DNA of 64,000 bases from Streptomyces sp. B3I8 (GTDB taxonomy: Bacteria > Actinomycetota > Actinomycetes > Streptomycetales > Streptomycetaceae). The position numbers and the translations under genes were made by a program. Position 1 is the stretch's first letter; every line of letters starts with the position of its first letter. The DNA is taken from positions 6,957,501 through 7,021,500 of the forward strand of contig NZ_JAUSYN010000002.1 in the NCBI RefSeq assembly GCF_030816915.1, read 5' to 3'. Below the pieces are notes generated by a model. It ran no database searches and was not told the DNA's origin. It worked only from the letters and a program-made list of their open reading frames with translations. This document shows, one piece after another, positions 7,365-19,300 of the stretch.

Positions 7365-8606
7365 TCACCCCGCCTCCGCCCGCTCCGTGAGCGCCAGCAG
7401 CCGGGACAGGGGGTCGCCGTCCCGGAACAGCGTCAGGCCGCGTGCGATGCGGCTCCGCCGCGCCTCGCCGTCGACGGTGAGACGGTCCAGCGCGTCGCAC
7501 AACTCCTGTTCGTCGCCCGCCGACTCCGTCAGCCCCAGGGCGGCCATCCGCCGTACGCCCTCCTCGCCGTGGCCGGGGATCGGCCGGTAGCCGACCACCG
7601 GGAGTCCGGCGGCGAGCGACTGCACGGCGGTCTGCCCGGCCGCGTTGTCCACCAGGGCGCGCGCCGCGTGCAGCAGGCCGGGCATGTCGCGCACCCAGCC
7701 GGGTGCGAGGACCCCGGGGACCTGGGACAGGGCCCGGCGGAGCCGGTCGTTGCGGCCGCAGACCGCCACCGGCAGATATCCGCGATCGGTGAGCAGCCCG
7801 GCCGTCGCGGCGAGCCCGGTCGCGGCACCCCAGGCGCCGCAGGACAGCACGACGGGCGTCCGGCCGGGACCGTACCGCGCGAGGAGCGACCGCCAGGCGT
7901 CCGCGCCGGGGGAGCCGGACGAGGACTCGCCGGGTGGGCCGGAGGGGGAGTCGGCGGTGAAGTCGGGGGACACGCACGGGCCGGTGGTCAGGGCGGGCCG
8001 GCGGATGTCCTCGCGGACCTCCGCGGTGGCCTGGCCGGTGAGACACAGGTAGAGGTCGTTGCCCGGGTGCAGCCACTGCCGGTGCACGGCGAAGTCGACG
8101 ACGTACACCGCGCTCGGCACCCGCAGCGCGCCCCGTGCGCGCAGATGGCCGGTCAGCTGTGCGGCGAGGTGGAAGACCGGCACCACCACGTCCGGGCGGA
8201 ACCGTTCCACCCGCTCGGCCAGCCGGTCCCCGGCCAGCCGGGCCAACGGCACCCCGCTGGGCCGGCTGCCTGCCCCGCGGCGCAGGAACAGCCGGTACAG
8301 ACCGGCGTACGCCCACGGGTAGTGCCGCACCGAGGACTGGTAGAAACCGCGCAGTCCGGTGCCCAGGCGGTAGGGCAGCAGTTCGAGGACGTCGAGGATC
8401 TCGGCCTCGTGGCCCAGGTCGCGGGCCCGGCGGGCGAGTTCGGCGGCCACCGTGTCGTGCCCGGCGCCCATGCTCGCGCTCAGGATCAGCAGCCGCCGTC
8501 CGTCCCCGGCTCGGGCCGGTACGGCGGCCGCCCGTGCGTCGTGTCGCCCGGGAGCGGAGGACCCGGCCGGGGAGGCCCCGGGCGCGGAAAAGGGAGGGAC
8601 TCGCAC
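7365..8606 (-). CDS. MGDG-synthase-like glycosyltransferase (GT28 fold)
   Basis: A 413-residue GT-B glycosyltransferase related to monogalactosyldiacylglycerol synthases and MurG. The acceptor-side N-terminal motif LILSASMGAGHDTVAAEL (about residues 40-57), the HWLHP-like QWLHPGND segment and the C-terminal donor-site motif DNAAGQTAVQSLAAGLPVVGY are all seen. It likely moves a sugar onto a lipid at the inner face of the membrane. The donor and acceptor cannot be read. The start is taken as GTG 8606; no strong ribosome-binding site is visible there, so the real start could be somewhat inside. A Ser/Gly/Pro-rich insertion at about 210-230 looks like a loop. Confidence 0.82.
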   Translation of the reverse strand: MRVPPFSAPGASPAGSSAPGRHDARAAAVPARAGDGRRLLILSASMGAGHDTVAAELARRARDLGHEAEILDVLELLPYRLGTGLRGFYQSSVRHYPWAYAGLYRLFLRRGAGSRPSGVPLARLAGDRLAERVERFRPDVVVPVFHLAAQLTGHLRARGALRVPSAVYVVDFAVHRQWLHPGNDLYLCLTGQATAEVREDIRRPALTTGPCVSPDFTADSPSGPPGESSSGSPGADAWRSLLARYGPGRTPVVLSCGAWGAATGLAATAGLLTDRGYLPVAVCGRNDRLRRALSQVPGVLAPGWVRDMPGLLHAARALVDNAAGQTAVQSLAAGLPVVGYRPIPGHGEEGVRRMAALGLTESAGDEQELCDALDRLTVDGEARRSRIARGLTLFRDGDPLSRLLALTERAEAG

Positions 8607-8693
8607 CGGAGCCGACTGCCCCGCCCTTTCCCGTCCAAACAGGGCGAACGGGGGATCTTGCCCTCACGGACGGACCCGCGTCGCCGGTGCGGT

Positions 8694-9188
8694 TCAGCTG
8701 TGGAAGGAGATGTACCCGTTGTTGTCGCGGTCGTCGTGGGACTTGGTGTACGCGTGCACGTCGGAGCGGCTGCCCGACGGCTTGTACAGGTAGATCGTGT
8801 CCTTGTCGTTGTTCCAGAGGAAGTTGCAGTTGTCGCGGTAGTCGACGTTGCCGGCGTCGGAGTCGTTGCCGTGGCCGCCGCGCAGTCGCACGTAGTCGCC
8901 GGGCTGGAGGTAGTGGTTCGCGGTGAACGTGAACCGGTTCCCGGTCGCGTCCTTCACGACGTAGTTCTTCAGGTTGATCGTCGCGGTCCTCGAGTAGTTC
9001 TTGACCGTCAGGTACTCCTGCTCGGTGTTGCCCGACGTGCAGCTGTTGGAGTCCCGGCCCGGCGCGTCGTACTGGACACCGCGGATCTTCAGCGCCGACG
9101 AGTACTCGGCGGCCTGGGCCGGGGTGGCTATGACGGCGGCGAGGCTGCCGGCGGTGGCGGCCACGATCAGGGCATGACGCTTGCGCAT
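8694..9188 (-). CDS. Secreted lamin-tail-domain protein
   Basis: A 164-residue exported protein. A clear Sec signal peptide (MRKRHALIVAATAGSLAAVIA, cleavage near TPAQA-AE) precedes a small beta-sandwich of the lamin-tail type (residues about 40-155): QEYLTVKNYSRTATINLKNYVVKDATGN, then the QPGDYVRLRGG turn. These domains are found in extracellular and nuclease-linked proteins and probably mediate binding; none has an enzyme site here. Two cysteines (about 49 and 121) could form a disulfide. GGGGGAAA precedes the ATG at 9188. It lies 87 bp upstream of the glycosyltransferase on the same strand and could be co-transcribed. Confidence 0.85.
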   Translation of the reverse strand: MRKRHALIVAATAGSLAAVIATPAQAAEYSSALKIRGVQYDAPGRDSNSCTSGNTEQEYLTVKNYSRTATINLKNYVVKDATGNRFTFTANHYLQPGDYVRLRGGHGNDSDAGNVDYRDNCNFLWNNDKDTIYLYKPSGSRSDVHAYTKSHDDRDNNGYISFHS

Positions 9189-9494
9189 GAGGTTTCCCCC
9201 CTCGGTGATGCGGATGAAGCGGATGGAGCCTACACGCCGGATGAAGGCAAAGTGACGGATGGGTGCGGAAAATGTGAAGTCGCAGATGGGGGAGGTGAAG
9301 GAGGCGTGGGAGACGGTCCGGTGACGGTCCGCAGGTGTTCCGCGGCCTGCCGGGAGGGCCGTACCGGCAGGTGAACGTGGGATGAAGAGTGCTTCCGGTT
9401 TGCCGACCGGGAAGGTCGTGTTCGCGTGATCGTCACCGAAGCCGTCGACGATCACTCCGTCGGCGTGGGGACGACGGAGCGGAGAGACTCGGTG
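9189..9494. promoter_or_regulatory. Divergent region with 9-bp inverted repeat ahead of the type VII operon
   Basis: A 306-bp gap between the lamin-tail gene and the type VII-linked operon. It holds a 9-bp inverted repeat GTGATCGTC/GACGATCAC (9426-9434 with 9447-9455), 40 bp before the operon's first ATG, where an operator would sit. Repeated GGATG-type words lie at 9207-9290. No -35/-10 pair is convincing. Confidence 0.45.
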
Positions 9495-10013
9495 ATGAGC
9501 GGTCAGGAACCGGAACGGGCAGGGAGGTTAGGCCCGGACGACGCGCTGTGGCGGCGCGTCGCCGAGGCCAGGGCCGAGGTGGAGGCGGTCGAGGCCGCCG
9601 TGCGGGACGCCGAGGGGCGTCTGCACGACTTCTCGGCGGTCGCGCGGTCCGAGGACGGCGCCGTCGAGGCCACCGTCGGCTCCCAGGGTGAACTCACCGG
9701 TCTGCGCTTCCTCGACGGCAAGTACCGCGACATGACCGGCCTCGAACTCGGCGCGGCCGTCGTGGAGGCCGTACGACAGGGTCGCGACCGTGCGGCCCGG
9801 GAGGCCGTACAGGTGTTCCAGCCGCTCGCCGGTACCACCGAGCAGATCCCCGAACTGTCCGGCCTCGACGTCGACTGGGAGCGCTTCCTCGACCGCCACG
9901 ACGACGGCCGGGGACGCGCCGCCCCTCCCCGGCCGACCCCTGGCTCCCGGCTGCGGGACGAGATCCACGAGGACGGCGACAGCGACAGCGACACGGAAGG
10001 ACCCCAGCGATGA
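9495..10013 (+). CDS. YbaB/EbfC-like protein opening the type VII-linked operon, TTA at codon 12
   Basis: A 172-residue protein. Residues about 20-120 follow the YbaB/EbfC pattern: a long amphipathic helix (VAEARAEVEAVEAAVRDAEG), a strand pair (VEATVGSQGELTGLRF) and a second helix (LELGAAVVEAVRQGRDRAA). YbaB-like proteins commonly stand beside WXG100 genes in actinomycetes, but their role there is unclear. The acidic tail is low complexity. The start is the ATG at 9495, with GGAG upstream. Codon 12 is TTA (9528-9530), a bldA-dependent codon, and I see no alternative start after it. It overlaps the WXG100 gene by 4 nt (ATGA). Confidence 0.8.
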   Translation: MSGQEPERAGRLGPDDALWRRVAEARAEVEAVEAAVRDAEGRLHDFSAVARSEDGAVEATVGSQGELTGLRFLDGKYRDMTGLELGAAVVEAVRQGRDRAAREAVQVFQPLAGTTEQIPELSGLDVDWERFLDRHDDGRGRAAPPRPTPGSRLRDEIHEDGDSDSDTEGPQR

Positions 10014-10339
10014 CCGGACCCGCCTTCACCGCCGACTCCGACCGCATCATGGCCGGAAGCCGGGCCATCCATGAACTCGGCAGGGCCACGAAAGCCCTGG
10101 CCACCTCCGCGCACTACGCGCTCGCCGACACGAACTGGACGGGCAACGACGACTACGGGCACCAGCTCCGGGCCAAGTACATCCAGACCCGGGAGTCCGT
10201 CCTCGGGACTCTCGACGCGGTCGCGGAGGGCGTGACCGCCATCGGCGACGGCACGATCGACAATCTGGGCACCATCCTCGGCACCCAGCGCGGCGCCATG
10301 GAGAGCATCGTCCAGCAGGCCCGCGGGGGCCGTTCGTAA
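10010..10339 (+). CDS. WXG100-family (ESAT-6-like) type VII secretion protein
   Basis: A 109-residue, largely helical protein with the WxG turn at about residue 43 (ADTNWTGNDDYG), flanked by two long helices, as in ESAT-6/CFP-10-type proteins. These form helical hairpins that pair with the N-terminus of larger substrates and are exported by the EccC ATPase. The gene overlaps the YbaB-like gene by 4 nt and ends 1 nt before the giant gene, so the giant protein's helical N-terminus is its likely partner. No secretion apparatus genes are in the window. Confidence 0.8.
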   Translation: MTGPAFTADSDRIMAGSRAIHELGRATKALATSAHYALADTNWTGNDDYGHQLRAKYIQTRESVLGTLDAVAEGVTAIGDGTIDNLGTILGTQRGAMESIVQQARGGRS

Positions 10340-10340
10340 C

Positions 10341-13300
10341 GTGGCCATCACCGTCTCGCCCAAGCTCAACTGGCTCTTCTTCATCCTCATCGGGGAGACC
10401 TTCCTCGAAGCGAACGAAGACACCGCGTACGACACGAGCAAGTCGTACCGGGCGATCAAGCGGGACGTCGGCCAGCTCAAGGAGCAGGCCCACGCGGCGG
10501 TGGCGGCGGTGAGCCAGGGCTTCCCGCCGGGCGTGGCCCAGCAGTTCGTCGCCGCCATCAACGAAGTACTGCCCTACCTCGACAAGTTCGAGAAGGACCT
10601 GGACCAGGTCGAGTCCGGCCAGGTCAACGTCTCCATGCAGATCAGGGAGGCGAAGTGGAACATCATCGCCGAACTGATCCGGCTGGCCATCGAACTCGCC
10701 GTCCTCGCCGTGCTGTCCTTCTTCACGGGCGGGGCGAGCGCCACCCAGGCGGCGGTCGCCCGGGCGCGCAGCCGTCTGTTCATCCTGGAGACACTGTACG
10801 AACTCTCCCACCGCACCCACCTGTTGCCCAGCCTGACGGAGGCCGTGGAAGAGGCGTTCATGACGCTCGCCGTCCGGCTGGCGATGATGACGCTCGCCCC
10901 CGACGGACAGCGGCCGCGCTCGATCGACTGGAAGGACGTCGGTGTGAGCGGCGCCTTCGGCGGGCTCGCCGGCGCCTTCGCGCCGGTGTTCGCCAAGTTC
11001 GCGAAGAACTTCACCGACAATCTGGTGAACCCCTTCAAGAAGAACATCGACGACATCGTCGGCAAGTTCGACGACGATCTCTTCCGGAACGCCAAGAACA
11101 AGGCCGACGACCTGCCGCACCCGGATCCGCGGCCCAACCCGACCACGAGGAACGACCACCGCGACTTCGGCCCGGAGACCACCACCCCGAACCCGAACCC
11201 GCACCCGTCCGGCTCGTCGCTCGATTTCAACCCGCCCCACTACACCCCTACGCCCACCCCCACTCCCAAGGGCGGTGACGGGCTCGGTGTCAATTCCGTG
11301 CACCAGGGCGGTCAGTTCGTCGCCGACGGCGCCTCCGAGACGCTGGCCGAGTCGATCATCATGGGCGCGTTCTACGGCAACTGGATGCCGAGTTGGCAGA
11401 CCTTCGTCGGAGCGGGCCTGAGCGAACGGTTCGAGGCGGGCGCGGAGTCCGGAATCACCAACACGGCGAACTGGCTGAAGAACCTGCCGACCTTCTCGGG
11501 CGGGGCAGGGGCAGGGGCCGGTGGCGGCGGCACGAACCGGGGCGGCGACGCCGACGGAAGCGGCGACACGCACGGGAGCGGCGACACCGGCCTGAGTGGT
11601 GACACCGACAGTGGCTTCGGCGGCGACGGCGACTTCGGTGGCTTCGGTGGCGCCCAGGGGAGTGGCGTCACCCGTACGCAGACGGACGACGGCGCGGACA
11701 GCGGCTACGGCAGCGACGGCGGCTTCGACGGTGTGGACGGAAACGGCATCACCCGTACGCAGACGGGCGACGACGCGGACAGCGGCTACGGCAGCGACGG
11801 GGAGGCAGACCGCCACGACACTCCCGTCCCCACTCCGACGACAGGCAAGGGACAGGGACAGGGACAAGGCCAGGGGCAGGGCGAGGGGCGGGGGCAGGGC
11901 GAGGGACAGGGCGAGGGGCGGGGGCAGGGCGAGGGACAGGGACAGGGCGAGGGGCGGGGGCAGGGCGAGGGGCGGGGGCAGGGCGAGGGGCGGGCGACAC
12001 CGGCCGACGACGAGGCCGACACCGGCACGGACACCGGGAATCACGCCGACGTCACCGATGCGCACGCGCAGCACGTCGACCCTGTACGGAAGCCCACCGA
12101 CCCGACGAACGAGGTCGGGCGGATTCGGCCCCGGGAGGAGAGCGGAGCGGGAAGCGGCCGGGACCTCGCCGCTCCCCACCAGGCGGACCGGAACGACCAC
12201 GACCAGCGGGCGGGGCAGGCCCGGCAGCAGCAGCCCGAGGGGACCGCGGACCGGCCGCGCGACCCCGACGTGGACTCCACCGCCCCGGACGGCTCCGCCC
12301 ACCCCACCACCGGATCCGTCCCCACCCCGGCCCCCGCCCCCGCCCCCGCCGTGCACCGGGACGGGGCCCAGCGGCAGTGGATCGCCTCGCAGGTGACCGC
12401 CGACGACCTCCCGGCGGACGGGCTGCCGGGCGGTCCGGACACCGACACGACGGTGACCGTGCGGGACCTCGCCGCCGCAGGGGTGTCCCTGAGCCCCGAT
12501 CTGCGGGCACAGGCCGAACTGGGCGGTGACGGCAGGGTGTCCCTGGCCGACAGCGGACTGCCCCCCGTGGACCAGGTCAAGGCGCTGATGATGCGGCCGG
12601 GTCCGTGGCCGGAGGGCCTGGAGACCGTGGCCGCCCATGCCTCGCAGCGGCTGTGGCAGGGTTCCTACGACGACTTCGCCCAGTCGGTGCCGGACCTGGA
12701 TCCGGGCACCGTACGGCAGGCCTGGGACTCGGCGGCGGATCTGGTCCTGCCGGTGGAACCGCACCTCGTGCTCGCGGACCCCCAGCACGCGGTGGACGTG
12801 TACCGGGATGCCGTGCGGCAGGTCGCCGACACGCTGGTGAACGGCGGCGGCCGGCCCGCGGCCGTCGGACTGGCCGACCGCCTCCGCGACGACCTGGGAC
12901 TACCGGCCCGCGTCCGGGGCGGCGGCCCCGGGGCGACGGCCACGACGGATGACCCGCGGCAGGTCCCCACCTCGTCGAGTCTCCCGGACCCGACGGACAC
13001 GGCGGATGTGACGAACACGGCGGATGTGACGGACACGGCGGACGTGGGGGACACGGAGGACCCGGCACCGACCGGGGCCGACCCCACCGCGCGCGACACG
13101 CACACCCCCGGCACGGACACCCGCACCACGGACACCACGGACACTCGCACCTCGGACACTCCCCGCACGGAACCCCCCTTCATTCCGGTCGCCCCCGCCC
13201 CGACGCCCGAGAACGGCTCTCCCACCGCGTCCGACCCCACGGTGGTCACGGAGGTCACCGCCCCGTCCGTCGTGACGTCGAGCAGCACGGATCTCCCCGA

Positions 13301-16300
13301 CCTGTTCACCACCACATCCACCTCGTCCGCGTCGTCCGCGTCGTCCGCCTCACCAGTCCCGACACCGGACACGGACGCCTCCACCGTGCCCCAGCCGCGG
13401 AGCCACCCCGCCCCCGATCTCGACTTCGTCGTGCCCGATTCCCACTCGTCCGTCCCTGACCTCGACTCCTTCGTCTCCGATCTCTACACCGACACCCACT
13501 TCGCACCCCTGTCGGGCACCCCCCAGGCCGGCCCGCCGTCGCCGACCGGTTCCCTCGGTTCGACGGCCATGGACATCGACTCACCCAGCCCCGGGAGCCC
13601 CGCACCCGGGAGCCCCGTACCCCAGGGCGGTTCCCACCCGTCCCCGCCCGGAGACCCGTACCGCGCGCCCCTCGTCCACGCCTTCGGCGACGGCATCACC
13701 GGCAACCGGCTGTACCCGCAACTCCACGACGCCATACAGCGGCTGGACACCCTGCGGGGGCTCGACACGGACCCCTCGGTGCGGGACGGGGCGCTCGACC
13801 TGGACGCCGTCGCCCGCCGGGTGCTGTTCCTGGACCCGACGACGCCGGTCGGCAACAACGAGTACGGCGACCTGTTCCGTATCGCCCTCGACCCGGCCAT
13901 GGAGCACGCCCCCGGCCTCGCCACCCTCGCCGCGTTCGGGCTCTCCCTGCGCGGGGCGCTGTCCCACCCGTATGCCATGACCGCCCCCGACGGCACCGCG
14001 TACGGACGTGACTGGGGCAGTGTCCCGGGGGACAGCCACGGGCTCGACCTGGACCTGGACCACACGTGGGAGCACAACGGGCAGCCGGACGGGCAGCCCC
14101 AGTCGACCGATCCCGGTCCGGCGCCGTGGCGTCCGGCACCGGGCGGACCGCGGCCGTTCGTCGTCGTGGCCGGCGGCACCCCCCACCAGGTCGCCGTCAC
14201 GACGAGCGACGGCACGGAGTACGCGCTGTCGATCGACGAATTCGCCGAACTGCTCGCCCTCGACCCGGTGTTGTCCGCACTCCCGGGCGACGTGCCGGTG
14301 CTGTTGGTCGTTCCCTACGCCGGGGGACGGCAGTTGGAGCTGCCCCGAACCCTGGCCGACCGGCTCGGCCGGCAGGTGTGGTCCACCAGCGGCAACCCCA
14401 TCGTGGAGATCCAGGACGACGGGACACCGCCCAGGATCCTCCTGGACCGGCAGCAGGACGTGCCCCGCGGCGACTGGATCCGCAGCAGCCCCGGCGAGGT
14501 GCTGAGGGACACGCCCTCCCAGGCCACGACAGCCACCACGCAGACCGCCGACATCCCCGAGTGGGAGCGCAATCTGGTCAGCTTCACCCTGGTCGCGGGC
14601 GGGGACGGCACCCGGCAGACCGGACGGGCCGCGTTCCGCCCGGACGATTTCGCCGGGGGCCGGGAGGCGACCCACCGCCAGGTGCACCGGGCGACCACCT
14701 TCGCGCACCGGCATTCCGGTACCCGACGGGCCACGGTCGACAAGCCGCTGACCGTGGGCGCCAAGCCCGGCGAGCAGGTGCACCACGTCTCCATGCACGG
14801 CAGCCCGCGCCACGTCGACATGCCGCAGGAGGACGGCTCCACCTACCGCGCCTCCGGCCCGGAACTCACCCGATGGCTCAACCGCCGGCCGAGCGTGCGC
14901 CGCCTGCGCGACCAGGACTGGATCTACCTCGACTCCTGCTGGACCGGCGGCGTCTACGGCGGGGACACGGACGCCTACTCCAACGTGGCCGCCTCCCTCC
15001 CTCCGTCCCCGGACCCGCTCGCCGACATCCCCATCGCCCAGGTCGTGGCCAACGGCACCCGCAAGCGTGTCCGGGCCGGCGACCGCGCCGTCGGCTACGG
15101 GTCCTCGGGGGGTCCCAACCCGCGTTTCTGGCTGGACTCGTACACCGACGCGCAGGGGCGCTTCGGCCACGTGCGGGAGTTCTGGCCCGAGCCCCGCGAC
15201 GCGGAGCTGGCCGACCTGGCCCGCACCGCCGGACTGCACACCGGCCCCGGTCCCGTGTCCGGGGACACCCTGGACCGGACCCTGCGGCTGGTGCGCGCCC
15301 TGCGGCAGACCTTCGGCCCCGGCATCGGCCCCGGCATCGGCTCCGGTATGAGCCAACACCCGGCCTACGACGACCTGCTGCGCGGCATCGGTGCCCTGGA
15401 GTCGATGCGGCAGAACGACCCGCACCTGAACGGTATGGGGCCCTTCACCCTGGAGCTGTTCCAGCGGGCGGCCTTCGCCGACCGACGGGACCACGGCGAC
15501 GGCGCCCGACTCCTCGACCACGGTGCCTACCGCGCCGTGCTCGCGCGGGCGGCCACCGCGCCCCCGGGCACCCGGCTCACCGACTTCGTCCGGGTGCCGC
15601 TGCTGGCCGGGATCGCCCAACAGATGCGGGGCTTCACCGACCTTGCGGCAACCGCCGCACGGGTCCTGCGGCTCGACGCCTCGGCCACGGTCGGCCCGGC
15701 GGAGATCTCCCGGCTCTACTGGGCGCAGGTGAAGTCGTACGAGTACCTCTCCTCGCTGCCCGACGTGGGAACCGCCGCCATGGTGGCGCTGCACCTGCCG
15801 GCGCCCGATCCGTCGAAACGTGCCGCACTGGGCTGGCTGGCCACCAGGGCGATCGCAGCCGGCCGCAACCCGTCCAACTCCGTCGAACTCGCCGCCTACC
15901 ACCTGGAGGAAGAGGGCGCCTTCGACCCCCAGTCACTGACGCACGACGCGGTCGGCCGGCCCAACGGCCGCAACTGGGGCACCCCGGTGGCAGCGGGCAC
16001 GCAGGTGGACACCTACGTCGTCGGCACACTGGCCCAACGGCCCGACGGGTCCTACCGTCGTGCCGGCCAGGAGGCGGCGCCCTGGGTGACCACGGGCAAG
16101 CGGCCGGCGTATGTCGTGGCGACGGAGGAGTACGGGACGGGGAGGGCCTGGGTCTCGCTGACCGGCGGTCGACGGGTCGCCGTGCCACATGCCGAGGTCG
16201 CCGAACTCGTCGCACGCGACCCCGAACTCATCGCCCGGGACGTGTGGGACACGGACGTCGTCCTCGCCGTCTCCGGAGCCGGCGGCGACAGCACGGCACA

Positions 16301-19300
16301 GCCGAACCCGCCGCAGCCCGGCACCTCGCAGTCCGGCGCCCCGCAGTCCGGCGTCCCGCAGCCCGCTCCGGCCTCGTCCCTGCGGACCGCCGTCGTCCGT
16401 GCCACCGGCCGGACCGTGTGGGCGCCCCGGGGCACGACCGGGCTCGGTCACTCGGGCGGCTCCCACAACACCGGGCCGGTCTCCCTGGCCGGCGTTCCCG
16501 CCACGCCCGGCACCCCGGCCGCGGCCGACTGGACCCGCACGCACCCGGCCTCCCTGCACCCGACCGCGCAGCAGACCCCGACGACCCTGCCCCGGCCCAA
16601 CACGTCCTCGCCCGACCCCTTGCCCTCGAGCTCCGCGACCGACACCGCGACCGGCACCCGGTCCACCCCGTCGACCGGCACCACGGCCGCGCCCACCCCC
16701 GCCGACACCGCCACCCTCCCCGCGCCCCCGAAGTCCGCCGGCGAGGCGGTGCCGCCGCGCGTCACCCCGAAGGACCCGGCGTCGGACGGGGACGACCCCG
16801 TCACATCCGGCACGGACGCGGTCGGCACAGGCGCCTCCACCGTGCACGCCACGACGCCCGAGACCGGCCCGCCCGGTCCCCGACCACAGCCCCCGGCTCA
16901 GGACCCGTACCTCGGGCTCCTGGTCCATGTCTTCGGCGCCGACATCACGTCGCACCAGGCGTATCCGCAACTGCGGGACGCCATGAGCCGGTTGGACACC
17001 CTGCGGAGGAACGACCCCTCCGGTTCGCTCCGTGACGGGCCGTTCGACCTGGATGCCATCACGCGCAGGGTGATGTTGTTCCTGCCCCCGGCGACGCCGG
17101 TCGACAAGGCCTGGCACGTGGATCTGTTGCGCCTCGCCCTCCATCCGGCCATGGAGCACGCGCCCGGCCTGGCGACCCTGACCGCGTTCGGACTCTCCCT
17201 GCGCGGGGCGCTGTCCGACCCGTATGCGATGACCGCCCCCGACGGCACCGCGTACGGACGTGACTGGGCCGATCCTCCCGGAAGAGGTCACCGGCTGGCC
17301 ATGGATCTGGACAACGTGTGGGAGGCCACCGAGCAGTCGTACGGGATGTCCGAGGTGACGGATCCCCGGCCGGCGCCGTGGCGCCCGGCCCCGGGGCGGC
17401 CGCAGCCGTTCGTCGTCGTGGCCGCCGGCGACCACGAGAGGGTCGTCGTCAGCCTGAGTAACGGCATGGACATCACAGTGCCGAGTGACGTGTTCGTCGA
17501 ACTGCTCGCCATGGACCCGGTGCTGTCCCGGCTGCCGAAGGACGTGCCGGTTCTGCTGACCATTCCCCAGGCAGGGGCCCGGCAACTGGAGCTGCCGCGT
17601 GCCCTGGCCGACCGGCTCGGCCGCCAGGTGTGGTCCACCAGCGGTGATCCCATCGTGCGGTCCTCTCACGACGGGACACCGGCCAGGATCTCCCTGGATC
17701 AGCAACGGCGTGTACCCCGCGGCGACTGGATCCGCAGTGAACCCGGCGAGGTACTGACCCCCGCCGCCCTACAGGCCACCCTGTCCACACCCACCACGCA
17801 GACCTCGGACACTCCCGAGTGGGAGCGCAATCTGGTCAGTTACACCCTCGTGGCGGACGGGGACGGCACCCGGCAGATCGGGCGGGCCGCGTTCCACCCG
17901 GCCGAGTTCGCCGGGCTCTCGGAGGCGCAGGGCCGCCAGCTGCATCGGGCCACCACCGTCGGGTACATACTCCCCGGTTCCCGGATGGAGGCGGAAGGAG
18001 CGCCGATCACCGTGGGCGCCAAGCCCGGCGAGCGGGTGCACCGCCTCAACCTCCACGGCTCTCCGAGCCGCGTCGCCATGCCGCAGGCGGACGGCACCGT
18101 GTATCCCGCCTCCGGCCAGGAACTGACCAACTGGCTCAACCGGCGGCCGAGCGTGCGCCGCCTGCGGGCTCAGGACTGGATCTACCTGGACGCCTGCTGG
18201 ACCGGCGGCGTCTACGGCGGGAACGCGGACGTGTTCTCCAACGAGGCCGCCTCCCTCCCCCCGGCCCCCGACCCGCTCGCCGACATCCCCATCGCCCAGG
18301 TGGTCGCCAACGGCACCCGAAAGCGTGTCCGGGCCGGCGACCGCCCCATCGGCTACTCCCACCCGCCTGGCCGGCCGACTTCCGACTCGCCCATCTGGTT
18401 CACCGTGTACTCCGACCCAAAGGGGCGCCCCGGCCATCTCCTGGAGTTCTGGCCCGAACCGCTCGAAGCGGAACTGGCGGACCTGGCTCGCACCGCCGGC
18501 CTGCACACCGGTCCCGAGCCCGTGCCCGGGGACACCCTGGACCGGACGCTGCGGCTGGTGCGCGCCCTGCGGCAGACCTTCGGCCCCGGCATCGGCCCCG
18601 GCATCGGCCAGGACCCTTCCTACAACGATCTCCTGCGCGGCATCGGCGCCCTGGAAGCGATGCGACAGAACGACCCGCAACTGGACTCCATGGGCCCGTT
18701 CACCCTGGAACTGTTGCGGCAGGCGGTCCGCGCCGACCTGCGGGACCACGGCGGCGGCGTGCGCCCCCTGGATGCCGACGCCTACCGCCAGCTGCTCGGG
18801 CGGGCGGCCGGGGCACCCCCGGGCACCCGGTTCAGCGACTTCGTCCGGGTACCGCTCCTTACCCAGATCGCCGACCGGATCCAGCGCATCGAGGACCCGC
18901 GGACGACCGCCGCGCAGGTGCTGCGGCTGGATGCCTCGGCCACGGTCGGCCCGGCGGAGATCTCCCGGTTCTACTGGGCAGAGGTGAAGGCGACCGAATG
19001 GCTCGACTCGCTGCCCGACGCGAACGCGGTCGCCGTCGCGGCGCTGCACCTGCCCGCGCCCGATCCGTCGCAACGTTCCGAGCTGAGGCAGTTGGCCGCC
19101 AGGGCGATCGCCGCCGGACGGGACCCGAACGACATCGTCGAACTCGCCGCCTTCCACCTGGAGGAACTGGGAGCTCTCGACACCGGGACACTGACCCACG
19201 ACGCTCACGGCCGGCCCAACGGCCGCAACTGGGGGTCCCCGATGTCACCGGGCACGCACCTGGACGCCTCCGTCCTCGGCATCCTCACCCAGCAGCCCGA

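Noticed and set aside
10047..12788. Long open frame on the minus strand opposite the giant gene's head (913 codons)
   Set aside because: It mirrors the GC-rich codon pattern of the plus-strand gene, has no recognisable domain or ribosome-binding site, and is mostly low complexity.
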